This document shows positions 33,651 to 42,753 of a stretch of 64,000 nt of DNA, piece by piece. This DNA is from Chlorogloeopsis sp. ULAP01 (lineage in GTDB: Bacteria; Cyanobacteriota; Cyanobacteriia; Cyanobacteriales; Nostocaceae): contig NZ_JAUDRH010000008.1 in the NCBI RefSeq assembly GCF_030381805.1, forward strand, positions 124,001 through 188,000. Reading direction: 5' to 3'. The notes below the pieces were generated by a model, which saw only the letters and a program-made list of their open reading frames with translations, did not search any database and had not been told where the DNA came from. Position numbers and translations under genes: made by a program. How positions within the stretch are numbered: position 1 is the first letter of the stretch; each line of letters opens with the position of its first letter.

Positions 33651-35741
33651 TTAAAAACTTCCAGGGATGTCATCAAGCGCTAGCAAGAAGTTAATTAAGT
33701 CAGTTTGCTGCTGTGGAGTATATCCAGCTTGTTGATCTATATAGAAATTATGTCCTGTGCCATCCAAATTACTCCGCTCCAAAGCAGGATAAGCTTTGTT
33801 GGCTCCGATGACAAAAGCCCGAAGGTTGCGATCAAATAAGGCACGCAAGCTGCTTTCAGCATCGGCAGGTATACCTTGGCTGAGAGTGCCAGTTAATCCT
33901 AACCCAGTGGGATCAATAACAGAAAAATTGCCATCTGGAGTAGCTTGCAAGCTTCCTGCCCGCACTGCCACACCACCATCGTGTAAATAGGGTGCGCTCA
34001 AAAACAAACCCCGTAAGGAAGTAGTTTTGTAACCTCCATTTGGCAATATACCTTGGGGTAAAGTTGTGGGGTTAATAGAGATGCCCCTTGTTGGTACATC
34101 TAACACTTGAGCGTTAGTAGGAATGGGAACGGGAGTGTCAAAGCTGTATAGTTGGGGCGGCACTAACAAATCATTCAGTGCTAGGCGAGATTCGGCACGG
34201 GCTGAGTTAGTACCAATTTCCTCGACAGGATGAATTTTGTTGTCGGTGAAGAAAGGTGGAATATGGCAAGTTGCACATCCGGCTTGCTGAAACACTTTTG
34301 CCCCACGCATAACAGAACCACTTTTGAGTGCTTGCTGGTTTTCGGGAGTTTGGTTAGCAGGCGGCACCAAGCTATTTTGAAAAGCTGACATAGCATTGTT
34401 AGCAAATAGAAAAGTGCCACTGGCAATGTCATCCGGATTGCCAGTATTAGGACTAAAAACCAAACCGTTAAATGTAAATAAGCTAGGTTTCAGGTTTGGA
34501 TAAGTGCCTGTACCAGGGGCAGGTACTTGATCTTCTAGTTCTGCTTGCGTAGCATTGGGTGCAACCTGCCGCAGCCACTCTGAAGGTTTTACTGGCGAGC
34601 GTGACGGTAAACGCAGGTTTGGATCGGCGGCATTTTGGAGAAATGTACCAATATAAACTTCTGGATCGATGCCAAGAGTTTGTTCACTTAATTGAGCAGC
34701 TGCCAATAGGTTAATTTCTGAGGAATGAACGGCATTATTGAGAACACTCAGTCCCGCAAAAGGGCCAACTGCTGCTTCACCAGCCGTTCCATAGGGATGA
34801 TTCCCAAATGTAAACAGATTGGGTATTTGGGTTGTATTGTTAATACCATCTGGTGTACTCTCGAAGTGACCAAAAGGTACATCCATTACGGCATCATCGA
34901 AGGCTTGTTCAAATTTCTGAGGATCGGGCAATTGTACTAAATTACCTTTACTATCGATGATTGTCTTGCCGTTACCTTGGAATTGCGGATCTAAGGGATT
35001 AAATTTCAACCGCGCAAACCCCGCAGCCGTATTTTGTGCAAGTGCAATTAATATGGGAGTGGCTATTTCGCCATTAGGTGCTCCAGCAAGGCGTTTACCA
35101 TTCTTATCAATTACTGCATGACAGATTGCACAGGTGATATCGCCATTAGATTTCAGTCCTAAAGGAAAAGTACCTCCTGCTTCCACTTTTAAGCCTGTGT
35201 TAATACGAGTTCCTTGGGGAAATGTCCGACTACCCAAGGTTATATTTTTCAGGAGGGTAATCTCTAAGTTGTTTGTTGGTTGTCCTTGCAATTGGGCGAT
35301 CGCTATTCCTATTTCTGGAAATAGGTTCTCTAAGCCCAGCCCAAAACCAAAAACTCTTTGTAAACCAAAAGTGTCACCAATTTTTCTGTTAAAAAATATG
35401 TCTTCTCCTTGGCTGATTAATTCCGACGTGATTTGGACTGCTCCTACTTTTTGATAAGAAACAGGATCGTTAGGATCTAGTCCTTGTTTTTGCACTAACT
35501 TTGCAGCTTGTTTTGGACTTAGCAGTTGACCAAAATAGTCATAATAACCAAGTGGTTGAGTAGGAGCAGGTTGCAGAAGGTTTATATTTGCAAAAGTTGC
35601 TTGGCTTGCCATCAACCAATTTGATAGCAGAATGCCAGAAAAACTCATGACAAAAACGAATACGAGAAAGATAATCCGCGCCTTGAAAGCAAACAATCCC
35701 CTAAACACAGTAGTTTTAGGGTTTATTTTTGGAGGTTTCAT
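33651..35741 (-). CDS. Membrane-anchored di-heme cytochrome, cytochrome-c-peroxidase-like
   Basis: A 696-residue protein with an N-terminal signal or anchor (ARIIFLVFVFVMSFSGILLS) and two c-type heme sites: CAICH at 204-208 (GDITCAICHAVID) and CATCH at 489-493 (QQAGCATCHIPPFF). The C-terminal part resembles the di-heme peroxidase/MauG fold, including YKTTSLRGLFLSAPYLHDGG, the typical second-domain region with a histidine. The first ~200 residues before heme 1 and a long insertion between the hemes exceed the usual ~350-residue peroxidase. It should act on the lumenal or periplasmic side. The electron partner and substrate are unknown, and no maturation genes are nearby. Confidence 0.82.
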   Translation of the reverse strand: MKPPKINPKTTVFRGLFAFKARIIFLVFVFVMSFSGILLSNWLMASQATFANINLLQPAPTQPLGYYDYFGQLLSPKQAAKLVQKQGLDPNDPVSYQKVGAVQITSELISQGEDIFFNRKIGDTFGLQRVFGFGLGLENLFPEIGIAIAQLQGQPTNNLEITLLKNITLGSRTFPQGTRINTGLKVEAGGTFPLGLKSNGDITCAICHAVIDKNGKRLAGAPNGEIATPILIALAQNTAAGFARLKFNPLDPQFQGNGKTIIDSKGNLVQLPDPQKFEQAFDDAVMDVPFGHFESTPDGINNTTQIPNLFTFGNHPYGTAGEAAVGPFAGLSVLNNAVHSSEINLLAAAQLSEQTLGIDPEVYIGTFLQNAADPNLRLPSRSPVKPSEWLRQVAPNATQAELEDQVPAPGTGTYPNLKPSLFTFNGLVFSPNTGNPDDIASGTFLFANNAMSAFQNSLVPPANQTPENQQALKSGSVMRGAKVFQQAGCATCHIPPFFTDNKIHPVEEIGTNSARAESRLALNDLLVPPQLYSFDTPVPIPTNAQVLDVPTRGISINPTTLPQGILPNGGYKTTSLRGLFLSAPYLHDGGVAVRAGSLQATPDGNFSVIDPTGLGLTGTLSQGIPADAESSLRALFDRNLRAFVIGANKAYPALERSNLDGTGHNFYIDQQAGYTPQQQTDLINFLLALDDIPGSF

Positions 35742-35907
35742 ATTGTAAATAATTAAAAAGAATTAATTAGGCAAAAACGCCAATTATATAGATGCACACA
35801 TACTAAAAGTATTTTGATGTGTGTTGATTATAATGAAATAACTATCAATTACGTAAGTATTTATTTATCAATAGATATATTTTGAAAACCAAATTAATAT
35901 TGTCAAA

Positions 35908-36498
35908 ATGGCCAAACCGACTGTAAGAGTACTGTTTAAGGCACCAGAAGATGGAACCGACCGAAAAGAGGCTCTCATTTGGGCAAAGCCATATCAAGAT
36001 AACTGGCTACAGGCTTTGCAAGAGTGTGCCAGGGGAGATTGGCTAATTTGGATGATGACTCGTTTAAGAGCCAAGCCAAAACCTCTAATAAGTATCACCT
36101 ACCAATGTATTTTGTTAGCTATTTCAGAATTAGATGCTTGGGGTGATATGCCATTTAGACGGGGACTCTATACTGTGGAGCGATGGCTAAATGGAGAAGC
36201 AACACCTGAAGATTCTCAGGATGCTTTCGATGACTTAAGTTGCGACAATGACATGGAACCATTGGATGCGATCGCCTTGGCTAATGAGATTGTTAGCTAT
36301 CTCCTAAATGCTTGTGTGGATGTCAGCGAACAATCTTTAAGAAGCGATCTGGCTTGTGATTTGGCATGGGCTATTTATACAGCTGCAAAACTTCAAGAAC
36401 GCTGGGGAAATGTGGAAAGTTTAAAGCAGATTTTGTTAAGTTATGCAAATTTCATCCGAAAATCCCCAGAGTATGAAAATCTATTGAATTTCAACTGA
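35908..36498 (+). CDS. Uncharacterised helical protein
   Basis: A soluble protein of 196 residues, predicted all-helical, without signal peptide. The segment EALIWAKPYQDNWLQALQEC followed by ARGDWLIWMMTRL resembles a motif I associate with immunity-type or otherwise uncharacterised bacterial proteins, but the match is too weak to name. No Shine-Dalgarno is evident before the ATG. It is convergent with the gene at 36553-37425, 54 bp away. Base composition is not visibly different from neighbours. Confidence 0.65.
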   Translation: MAKPTVRVLFKAPEDGTDRKEALIWAKPYQDNWLQALQECARGDWLIWMMTRLRAKPKPLISITYQCILLAISELDAWGDMPFRRGLYTVERWLNGEATPEDSQDAFDDLSCDNDMEPLDAIALANEIVSYLLNACVDVSEQSLRSDLACDLAWAIYTAAKLQERWGNVESLKQILLSYANFIRKSPEYENLLNFN

Positions 36499-36552
36499 GT
36501 ATCCCAAGAGAGTTCTGAGCAAGTAGTAAAACCCAAGCTGTACTAGACTCAA

Positions 36553-37425
36553 CTAAAATAACAGTAACCCTTCCACAACTTCAGAGATTACCTGAAGGTG
36601 ATTAGGCATTTTCCCAATATAGAGATAATCGTATAGTTGATTTCTGGCACAGTGTCCATGTAGTAATCCTCCAAAAAGTAAGCGCCCTCTAAGGAAATCA
36701 ACAAAGCTAATTTCATCATCGTCGTCAGAGATAACACAGTCTGCCTTAGCCATACCAACCTCAAAACCCATTGGCTCACAAGTGCTCATAGCCATGCCAA
36801 CTGGTAAGAAGTCTACAGTCAAAACCGCTGGGTCAATTTTATTTTTTAGATAATAGTCGCGAGTCCAATCATCGACTTTTCCTGCTGCCCAATCTTGCTG
36901 AAACTTCTTCTTCGTCTCTAAAACTTCTGTCAGGCTTTCTTCTAAACTCAAAAAAGTAATTCCATGCATATACCAACGTAGCTCATCATTGTCAGATAAG
37001 TGATCGGACAAATTTGAGCCATTATAAAAGCTTAAAGCGATCAGAGTTGGGTCAAGCGACTGAATTAAATCTTTTGATATAGTTTTTGATGCAAACAGAT
37101 TAACTGAATGAACACATTCATACCAAGCACGAACAGAAAATGGTAGTGTTCCCCACTGTTGTTCAAAGTCATCTAAAAACTGTAAGGTGTGGAACTGAAC
37201 TGGAACAAATGCCCCATCGGATTCTAAAAATTGAAAACCTAATTTCTTGAGACGATGTACTATCAACTCTAAATTAATCTTGACACGCCTCATTGTCTCG
37301 CGTGCAACGGCTAGAGCATCACTTCTTAAAGGTTCCTCAACAATTTCACCTAATGCTTGAAGTTCATCCCAAACATTTTTGCGATCGCCTGTCAAATAAC
37401 GAGAGAAAAATGACTGTTCTGGCAT
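36553..37425 (-). CDS. Conserved hypothetical protein
   Basis: A 290-residue soluble protein. The pattern ETMRRVKINLELIVHRLKKL followed by GFQFL, and WGTLPFSVRAWYECVHSVNL, recurs in uncharacterised proteins of many bacteria, so it is a real family. I cannot name it; a loose resemblance to SMI1/KNR4-type immunity folds (LPFSVRAWYE) is possible. The C-terminal ~80 residues include an acidic run (CVISDDDDEISFVDFLRGRL) and a hydrophobic end. Start at ATG 37425. It is convergent with the gene at 35908-36498. Confidence 0.7.
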   Translation of the reverse strand: MPEQSFFSRYLTGDRKNVWDELQALGEIVEEPLRSDALAVARETMRRVKINLELIVHRLKKLGFQFLESDGAFVPVQFHTLQFLDDFEQQWGTLPFSVRAWYECVHSVNLFASKTISKDLIQSLDPTLIALSFYNGSNLSDHLSDNDELRWYMHGITFLSLEESLTEVLETKKKFQQDWAAGKVDDWTRDYYLKNKIDPAVLTVDFLPVGMAMSTCEPMGFEVGMAKADCVISDDDDEISFVDFLRGRLLFGGLLHGHCARNQLYDYLYIGKMPNHLQVISEVVEGLLLF

Positions 37426-37596
37426 AATGTCAAGATTCTTATCTTATTTCCTATAGTTAAAAAGCGCGATCGCTCTTGGCTATTTTAGACATTCTCTAGT
37501 AACACTTTTTCCAACTTGGTATCGCTCACTAATATTTAGCTGATTACTTCTTCCCAGCCGCTTATGCCAATTCTCTACTATGAAAGTGAGCTTAAT

Positions 37597-37650
37597 TAGC
37601 CTGCGTAGGCAGGCTTAGTTTGTGTAGCCGCACCCTTCTAGGGTGTCGGG
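37597..37650. repeat. Dispersed GCCTGCGTAGGCAGGC element
   Basis: TTAGCCTGCGTAGGCAGGCT is followed by GTTTGTGTAGCC and a CACCCTTCTAGGGTG hairpin, just after the trpE stop. The same family occurs in the opposite orientation at about 49345-49422, between dndE and the methyltransferase. Confidence 0.65.
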
Positions 37651-37661
37651 ATATTTTAATT

Positions 37662-39176
37662 TCACCGCAAACAGCGTATTGCCACTAACAAACCCCTAGC
37701 CTTATTCAAAGTCTCCTCATACTCTTTCTCTGGCTCAGAATCTGCCACCAATCCCGCACCCGCTTGCACTGTTACAGTATTATTACGCACTACCATTGTA
37801 CGAATTGCTATGGCAGTATTCAATTGTCCTTCAAAATCGTAGTATCCATAGACGCCAGAATACACACCCCGTCGAGAAGGCTCTAACTCGTTGATAATTT
37901 CCATTGCTCGAATTTTGGGTGCGCCGCTCACCGTACCTGCGGGGAAGCAAGCTTTGAGTAAATCCCATGCAGTCTTACCAGGTGCTAATTTACCCACTAC
38001 ATTACTAACAATGTGCATGACGTGGGAGTAACGTTCAATCACCATTAATTCGTCTACTTTTACCGTCCCACTTTCGCAGACACGCCCTAAATCGTTGCGC
38101 CCTAAATCCACGAGCATGACGTGTTCGGCTATTTCTTTAGGATCTTTGAGCAAATCCTCAGCAAACGCTGCATCTTCTTTTGGTGACTTACCACGGGGGC
38201 GTGTGCCAGCAATAGGACGTACTGTGGCGATGATTCCTCCTTCTGGATCGCGTTCTGCTTTTACCATCACTTCCGGACTAGAACCGATGATTTGCCAATC
38301 CTGGAAGTTAAAGAATGACATATAAGGGGAAGGATTAATCTGACGCAAGGAACGGTATAAGGCAAAAGGATCGCCAGTGTATTCTGTTGATAAACGCTGG
38401 GAAATTACGACTTGGAAAATATCGCCAGCTTTGATGTATTCTTTTGCCTTAACGACGCTGGCGCAAAATTCTTCGCGGGTAAAATTACTTTGATATTCCT
38501 CGATTCCTGCTAATGCCCGATTTTCTGGTGGCTTCCATTCCAACAAGGTACTTTGTGGTGAAAGTGGTAGAGATAGCTTGTGAACCATTTGAGTGACGCG
38601 ATCGCACGCTTTTTCATATACTGCTTGTAAATCCACATTCGGATCGCGCAAATCGGCATAAGCGATCGCCCAAATTTTCCGCTTTACCTGATCGAAAATC
38701 AACAGCTGATCTACCTGCATCCACAAACCATCAGGGATATTCCGCTCATCTTGTGGATGAATTGGTACACGCGGCTCTATCCACTGAATCAATTCATAAC
38801 CCCAAAAACCAAACAAACCGCCAATTCCTGGCGGTAATTGGGGCAACTTAACTGGATTTAGGGCTTCTAAGCATTGAGCTAAAGCTGTAAAAGGATCGCC
38901 TTCAAATCCAATTTGCGAACCATCGCGATGTATTTGGGTAGTATGATTTCCCCTGGCTTCCAAAATCCATAATGGATCGCAGCCCAGTAAACTATAGCGT
39001 CCTAGTTTTTCCCCACCTTCTACCGATTCCAACAAAAAACTATAAGGTTGTCCAGCGCATACCTTATACCAAGCAGAAACAGGCGTATCTAAATCTGCTA
39101 CCCACTCTTGATACACCGGAACAAAGTTGCCAAATTGAGCTAAATCGGAGAATTGAGAGAAATCAGGGAAGATCAT
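37662..39176 (-). CDS. trpE: Anthranilate synthase component I
   Basis: TrpE converts chorismate to anthranilate with TrpG glutaminase. The 504-residue length, the tryptophan-binding motif LLESVEGGEKLGRYSLLG, the chorismate-binding core ATVRPIAGTRPRGKSPKED, DLGRNDLGRVCESGTV and the closing AGTVSGAPKIRAMEIINELE are diagnostic. The feedback motif distinguishes it from PabB. It lies 150 bp downstream of psaD in the same direction. The gap holds a short AGGGACTAGG repeat and no attenuator that I can identify. Confidence 0.93.
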   Translation of the reverse strand: MIFPDFSQFSDLAQFGNFVPVYQEWVADLDTPVSAWYKVCAGQPYSFLLESVEGGEKLGRYSLLGCDPLWILEARGNHTTQIHRDGSQIGFEGDPFTALAQCLEALNPVKLPQLPPGIGGLFGFWGYELIQWIEPRVPIHPQDERNIPDGLWMQVDQLLIFDQVKRKIWAIAYADLRDPNVDLQAVYEKACDRVTQMVHKLSLPLSPQSTLLEWKPPENRALAGIEEYQSNFTREEFCASVVKAKEYIKAGDIFQVVISQRLSTEYTGDPFALYRSLRQINPSPYMSFFNFQDWQIIGSSPEVMVKAERDPEGGIIATVRPIAGTRPRGKSPKEDAAFAEDLLKDPKEIAEHVMLVDLGRNDLGRVCESGTVKVDELMVIERYSHVMHIVSNVVGKLAPGKTAWDLLKACFPAGTVSGAPKIRAMEIINELEPSRRGVYSGVYGYYDFEGQLNTAIAIRTMVVRNNTVTVQAGAGLVADSEPEKEYEETLNKARGLLVAIRCLR

Positions 39177-39326
39177 AGTTTGTAAATTTAGGGACTAGGA
39201 ACTAGGGAAAGTCTGAAGTCTGTAGCTACCCTACAGGCGGTTGACTGCTGGGTAAAATAAATTTACATATTTTATACTTCAGATTTCATACTTCTCTAGT
39301 CTCCAGTCCCAAATTTCCCTATTTAA

Positions 39327-39755
39327 CTATGAATTGGGAGCGTCGTAGGTAGCTGTACCGCTAAACTTAAGTTTGGCAGGGCTGGGATTCTTACCGATGC
39401 TGCGGTCTACATAACGGACTTTTTGACGACCTTGGTTAACCTTCTCTGGGAAGACACCATCAGCCGGGTGAATATAAGCAGTTTCTCCGTTCGGATAAAT
39501 CCGGTAGATTTTGTAGTCCGTGATTTTGAACTTGCGGAGTTGACCGCCCAAAGCGATGCATTGCTCTTTGCGAGCTAAATACAATAAGTTTTGTCCTTGC
39601 CGCATTTTGGCTGCGCCACCAGTGGGCATTTCAAAAACTTGCTCTTTCGGGCTAGTCCAAGTGATAGCGTACTTTTCTTCCACTTCTGCTTTCTTGAGCA
39701 AGCCGCCAGTGCTGCCGCCAAATATCGGAGTTTGTCCAGAAAGTGTTTCTGCCAT
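39327..39755 (-). CDS. psaD: Photosystem I reaction centre subunit II
   Basis: PsaD is the stromal-side extrinsic subunit that docks ferredoxin at photosystem I. The 142 residues match the cyanobacterial protein throughout: MAETLSGQTPIFGGSTGGLL, KKAEVEEKYAITWTSPKEQV, the basic LARKEQCIALGGQLRKFKI and YRIYPNGETAYIHPADGVFP. ATG 39755 gives the canonical N-terminus and has GAGAGAAACC upstream; an in-frame start five codons earlier is rejected. High expression is expected. Confidence 0.97.
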   Translation of the reverse strand: MAETLSGQTPIFGGSTGGLLKKAEVEEKYAITWTSPKEQVFEMPTGGAAKMRQGQNLLYLARKEQCIALGGQLRKFKITDYKIYRIYPNGETAYIHPADGVFPEKVNQGRQKVRYVDRSIGKNPSPAKLKFSGTATYDAPNS

Positions 39756-40085
39756 AGAGGTTTCTCTCAACAGTTTTTAGGGAATCGTAACACCGCAACA
39801 GGGGTCATATTGCGATTGTGTAAGGAACTGTAACAGTTGTTTGGGAATAGGGACAGGGGACAGGGGACTAGGGACGCTTGAAGAAGAGCAGGGGGAGAGG
39901 TGCAGCAGGGGAGGCAGTGCGCCCTTGCGGTTCCCCGACTTGTAGCAACTGACGTGGAGAAAGGGGAGAATCGTTATTCACGTTTACTCCCCCAGCTTCA
40001 AGAGCTTCAAGAGCTTTCTCATTTCTCCTTGTCACCTTGTCCTCTTCTTCCCAATCCCCGATCCCCAATCCCTAATCCCCAATCC
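39756..40085. other. psaD upstream region with AATCCCC tandem repeats
   Basis: About 330 bases. Positions 39845-39900 are G-rich repeat (GGGACAGGGGACAGGGGACT) and 40050-40088 are a 7-base tandem (AATCCCC/TAATCCC variants). The first ~90 bases upstream of psaD are unique and presumably hold its promoter. Confidence 0.55.
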
Positions 40086-42098
40086 CTACTTACTCTTCAC
40101 TCTTGAGCGCGTTTGCTCTGGGCTGCCTTCAATGGCGGGTATGGTGAAATGAAACTCGCTACCTTGATTTTTTCCGGTGGATGTTGCCCAAATTTCGCCA
40201 CCCCAACCATTGACAATTTGACGACAAATTGCTAGACCCAAGCCCGTACCACCAGTGGTACGTCGTAGCGCTCCCTCTTCTTGGTAAAAGCGGTCAAATA
40301 CAATTTCGAGGCGATTGGGTTCTATGCCTCGTCCTGTGTCAGCCACAGTTACCTCAACCATCTTATGATTGTTCCGACTAGCTTGAATGGTGATTTGCCC
40401 TTCTGGTGGTGTAAATTTGCAGGCGTTGTCTACAAGTTTTGCGATTACTTCCACTAACCAATCACCATCCGCTCTCACTAAGGGTAGGTTAGGTACAATT
40501 TTGGTTGTAATTTTAGGTAGTGGGTCAGTGGCAACACGGGTACGAATCCGACTGAGTGCTAAATCTATACATTCTTGTAAAGTCAGAGATTCTGGATGCC
40601 ACTCTACTCGCCCGCTTTCGAGGTTAGAAAGGGTGAGGAAATCCTGGACGAGTTTTCGCATTCGTTCCGAATCAGAAAGAGCTGTATTCAACATCACTTG
40701 CCGCAACTCCAAGGGCATATCGGGTTCGCTAGCAAGGCTTTCCAAACAGACTTGAATTGTAGATAAGGGTGTGCGAAGTTCGTGTCCAGTAATGGCAATC
40801 AGGTTACTACGAGTGCGATCAAGAGCTTCTAATTGCTGATTTAAGTCTTCTAGGTTAGCGTAGGCTTCTGCTTGAATTAGCGCTGCTCCAATTTGGGTAG
40901 CGATCGCTTTTACCAAATCCAATTCGCCGGCTTGCAAATCGTGGGGAGTGTGGCTGCAATAGTGTAATTCCACAATTCCCAACAATCGCCCTTGAAACAG
41001 CACCGGTTCCATCAGCCAAGAGCGAATGGCAAATTTTTCTACTAGATGCCAAAGCGCTTTTGAACCACTCACCCGTGAATCGTTGATAGTATCAGCAACA
41101 CAGACGCCTTCATCCTGTTGGATCACTTCCTCAAATAAAGGATTATTTTCTAAAGGCCAAATTTGTCCGGCAACAGATAACACATTCGGACTCAAAAATT
41201 CATGTTCAATAATTGCTTGGGTATCTGAAGCTTGAGCGCGATAAATTAGACAGCGAGAAGCTCCCAGGTGTTGCCCCAACTCTTGCGCTGCGACTTTGAG
41301 AATTTCTTGGGAATTGAGCGATCGTCTAATTGCAGTACTAATCGAATTGACTAGGCGTTCTTTGCGTGCTTGGGCAGCAATGGAACGATAGGCTTTATGC
41401 AATTTGTACTGACTAGCTTGCAGGTAGGTCACTAAACGCTGTACAAACGGATCGGTATCAATATCACAAGCATATTCACTCAGTTGCTGTAATACTTTTG
41501 AGTCACTCTTGCGTCCCCCGATTCCAAATCGCTGGCGTACTGAATCGATTTTATCTAGCAACTCAGGTCTGTAACTTAAAATCCTCCCCAAGAGCAATTC
41601 AGCGGCTTTGAGGCTTACTCCCCGTTCTGCTGTCCAAATACCCTCAAACCTCCGTGCCGTATCCATGTCCAAACTAGGGCTTAACTCCCGTAATTGCCTG
41701 TTTTTGGCAAGAGAGCCTATACTTTCTCGGCATACTAGACAAGTAGCATAATTTTGAGCAATTACTACCAAATGCCACTCCTGACTTAAGGCATCATCTG
41801 GTCTAAAAGCTATCTTTTCGTAGTATTCCGAACTGTTGGTGAAATCTGTTTCTGGAGCAGACAACACATATATTTGATCACTTCGCTGGGCAAGTCGCTG
41901 ATAACGATGAGCTTCTTGACGGTAAAATCGCTCTCGTTGAAAGCTGGCAATTACCAAAGGCTGCTCTAAAGTAGCAGCTAAAATCTGATCTTCCATCGCA
42001 TGAGAAAGAGCCGTTAGCGAAGCTTTGAAATATAGCTGGGGCCGTAGGTGAGGTAAGGCCTGAAGCAGATCGCTCAGCACGGAAATTGAAATGCTCAT
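40086..42098 (-). CDS. DICT-GAF sensor histidine kinase
   Basis: A 670-residue soluble sensor kinase. The N-terminal ~150 residues (SISVLSDLLQALPHLRPQLY, then QPLVIASFQRERFYRQEAHR) match the DICT sensory domain, found in cyanobacteria with two-component and light-related proteins. A linker and GAF domain follow (about 250-415), then HisKA with H439 (AITGHELRTPLST) and HATPase with VDNACKFTPP, VADTGRGIEP and GGTGLGLAIC. No cysteine in the GAF stands out as a bilin site (SRCLIYRAQ is not the cyanobacteriochrome motif), so the ligand is unknown. No response regulator is adjacent. Confidence 0.87.
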   Translation of the reverse strand: MSISISVLSDLLQALPHLRPQLYFKASLTALSHAMEDQILAATLEQPLVIASFQRERFYRQEAHRYQRLAQRSDQIYVLSAPETDFTNSSEYYEKIAFRPDDALSQEWHLVVIAQNYATCLVCRESIGSLAKNRQLRELSPSLDMDTARRFEGIWTAERGVSLKAAELLLGRILSYRPELLDKIDSVRQRFGIGGRKSDSKVLQQLSEYACDIDTDPFVQRLVTYLQASQYKLHKAYRSIAAQARKERLVNSISTAIRRSLNSQEILKVAAQELGQHLGASRCLIYRAQASDTQAIIEHEFLSPNVLSVAGQIWPLENNPLFEEVIQQDEGVCVADTINDSRVSGSKALWHLVEKFAIRSWLMEPVLFQGRLLGIVELHYCSHTPHDLQAGELDLVKAIATQIGAALIQAEAYANLEDLNQQLEALDRTRSNLIAITGHELRTPLSTIQVCLESLASEPDMPLELRQVMLNTALSDSERMRKLVQDFLTLSNLESGRVEWHPESLTLQECIDLALSRIRTRVATDPLPKITTKIVPNLPLVRADGDWLVEVIAKLVDNACKFTPPEGQITIQASRNNHKMVEVTVADTGRGIEPNRLEIVFDRFYQEEGALRRTTGGTGLGLAICRQIVNGWGGEIWATSTGKNQGSEFHFTIPAIEGSPEQTRSRVKSK

Positions 42099-42753
42099 GA
42101 ACGTCCTAAGGGAGCCACAATCTGGACAAGATCCACATCACAGCTGCATTGTACAAATTACAACGGTCTCTAAATTCAAACAGATAGTTGCAATATGTAA
42201 AGAATGGTAAATAGCAGCTATATAATAGCTTTGGCAAAAGTAGGCGCAATCCGCATTGCTGTGAACAATAAACGAGAAAAGTCGCTGGGGTGTCTGCATA
42301 ATGCTGCTCAAAAGCAGATACCAAACACCACCATTGTAGACTCACTTTTGTTTGTTTCCTGTACTTTTTGCAGCACAAGCTATACATCTAGATGTTGTCT
42401 ATCCACTTGCTAGCATCGTAATTTTTCAAATAGTAGCTATTAGCTCAATATACATTCTTGCATTGCACTGCTATCAACCAAATATCGGCTGTTGCTGGTG
42501 AAGTGAATGCATTATGTGCTTAAAAGCACTCTTCTAGTTTCCAGTTTGTTCTGTTTAGGCTTTACAAAAATTTAATTAGATATACAATTATAAAGATTTA
42601 ATGATATTTCTCTCATGCATATCTGATTTTTAGGCGGATATGATTATTATTTTTGTTCATATAGCTTATGAGATTTTTCAAGAGCGTCTTTTATCCTGTT
42701 GACGCTAAACTGGCTCAAAACAAAGTATTGACCTTTACACGGAATATTGGCTG
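42099..42753. other. Divergent intergenic region between sensor kinase and glucosidase
   Basis: About 655 AT-rich bases with no convincing gene, tRNA or stable hairpin. Short frames on both strands (42106-42387, 42204-42413) have no coding character. Confidence 0.4.

Noticed and set aside
39177..39326. Possible trp attenuator between psaD and trpE
   Set aside because: No leader peptide with tandem Trp codons and no alternative stem pair could be found; the gap is mostly AGGGACTAGG-type repeat.
40387..40755. Plus-strand frame within the DICT-GAF kinase gene
   Set aside because: It is the complement of conserved HATPase and HisKA sequence; the minus-strand kinase motifs are unambiguous.
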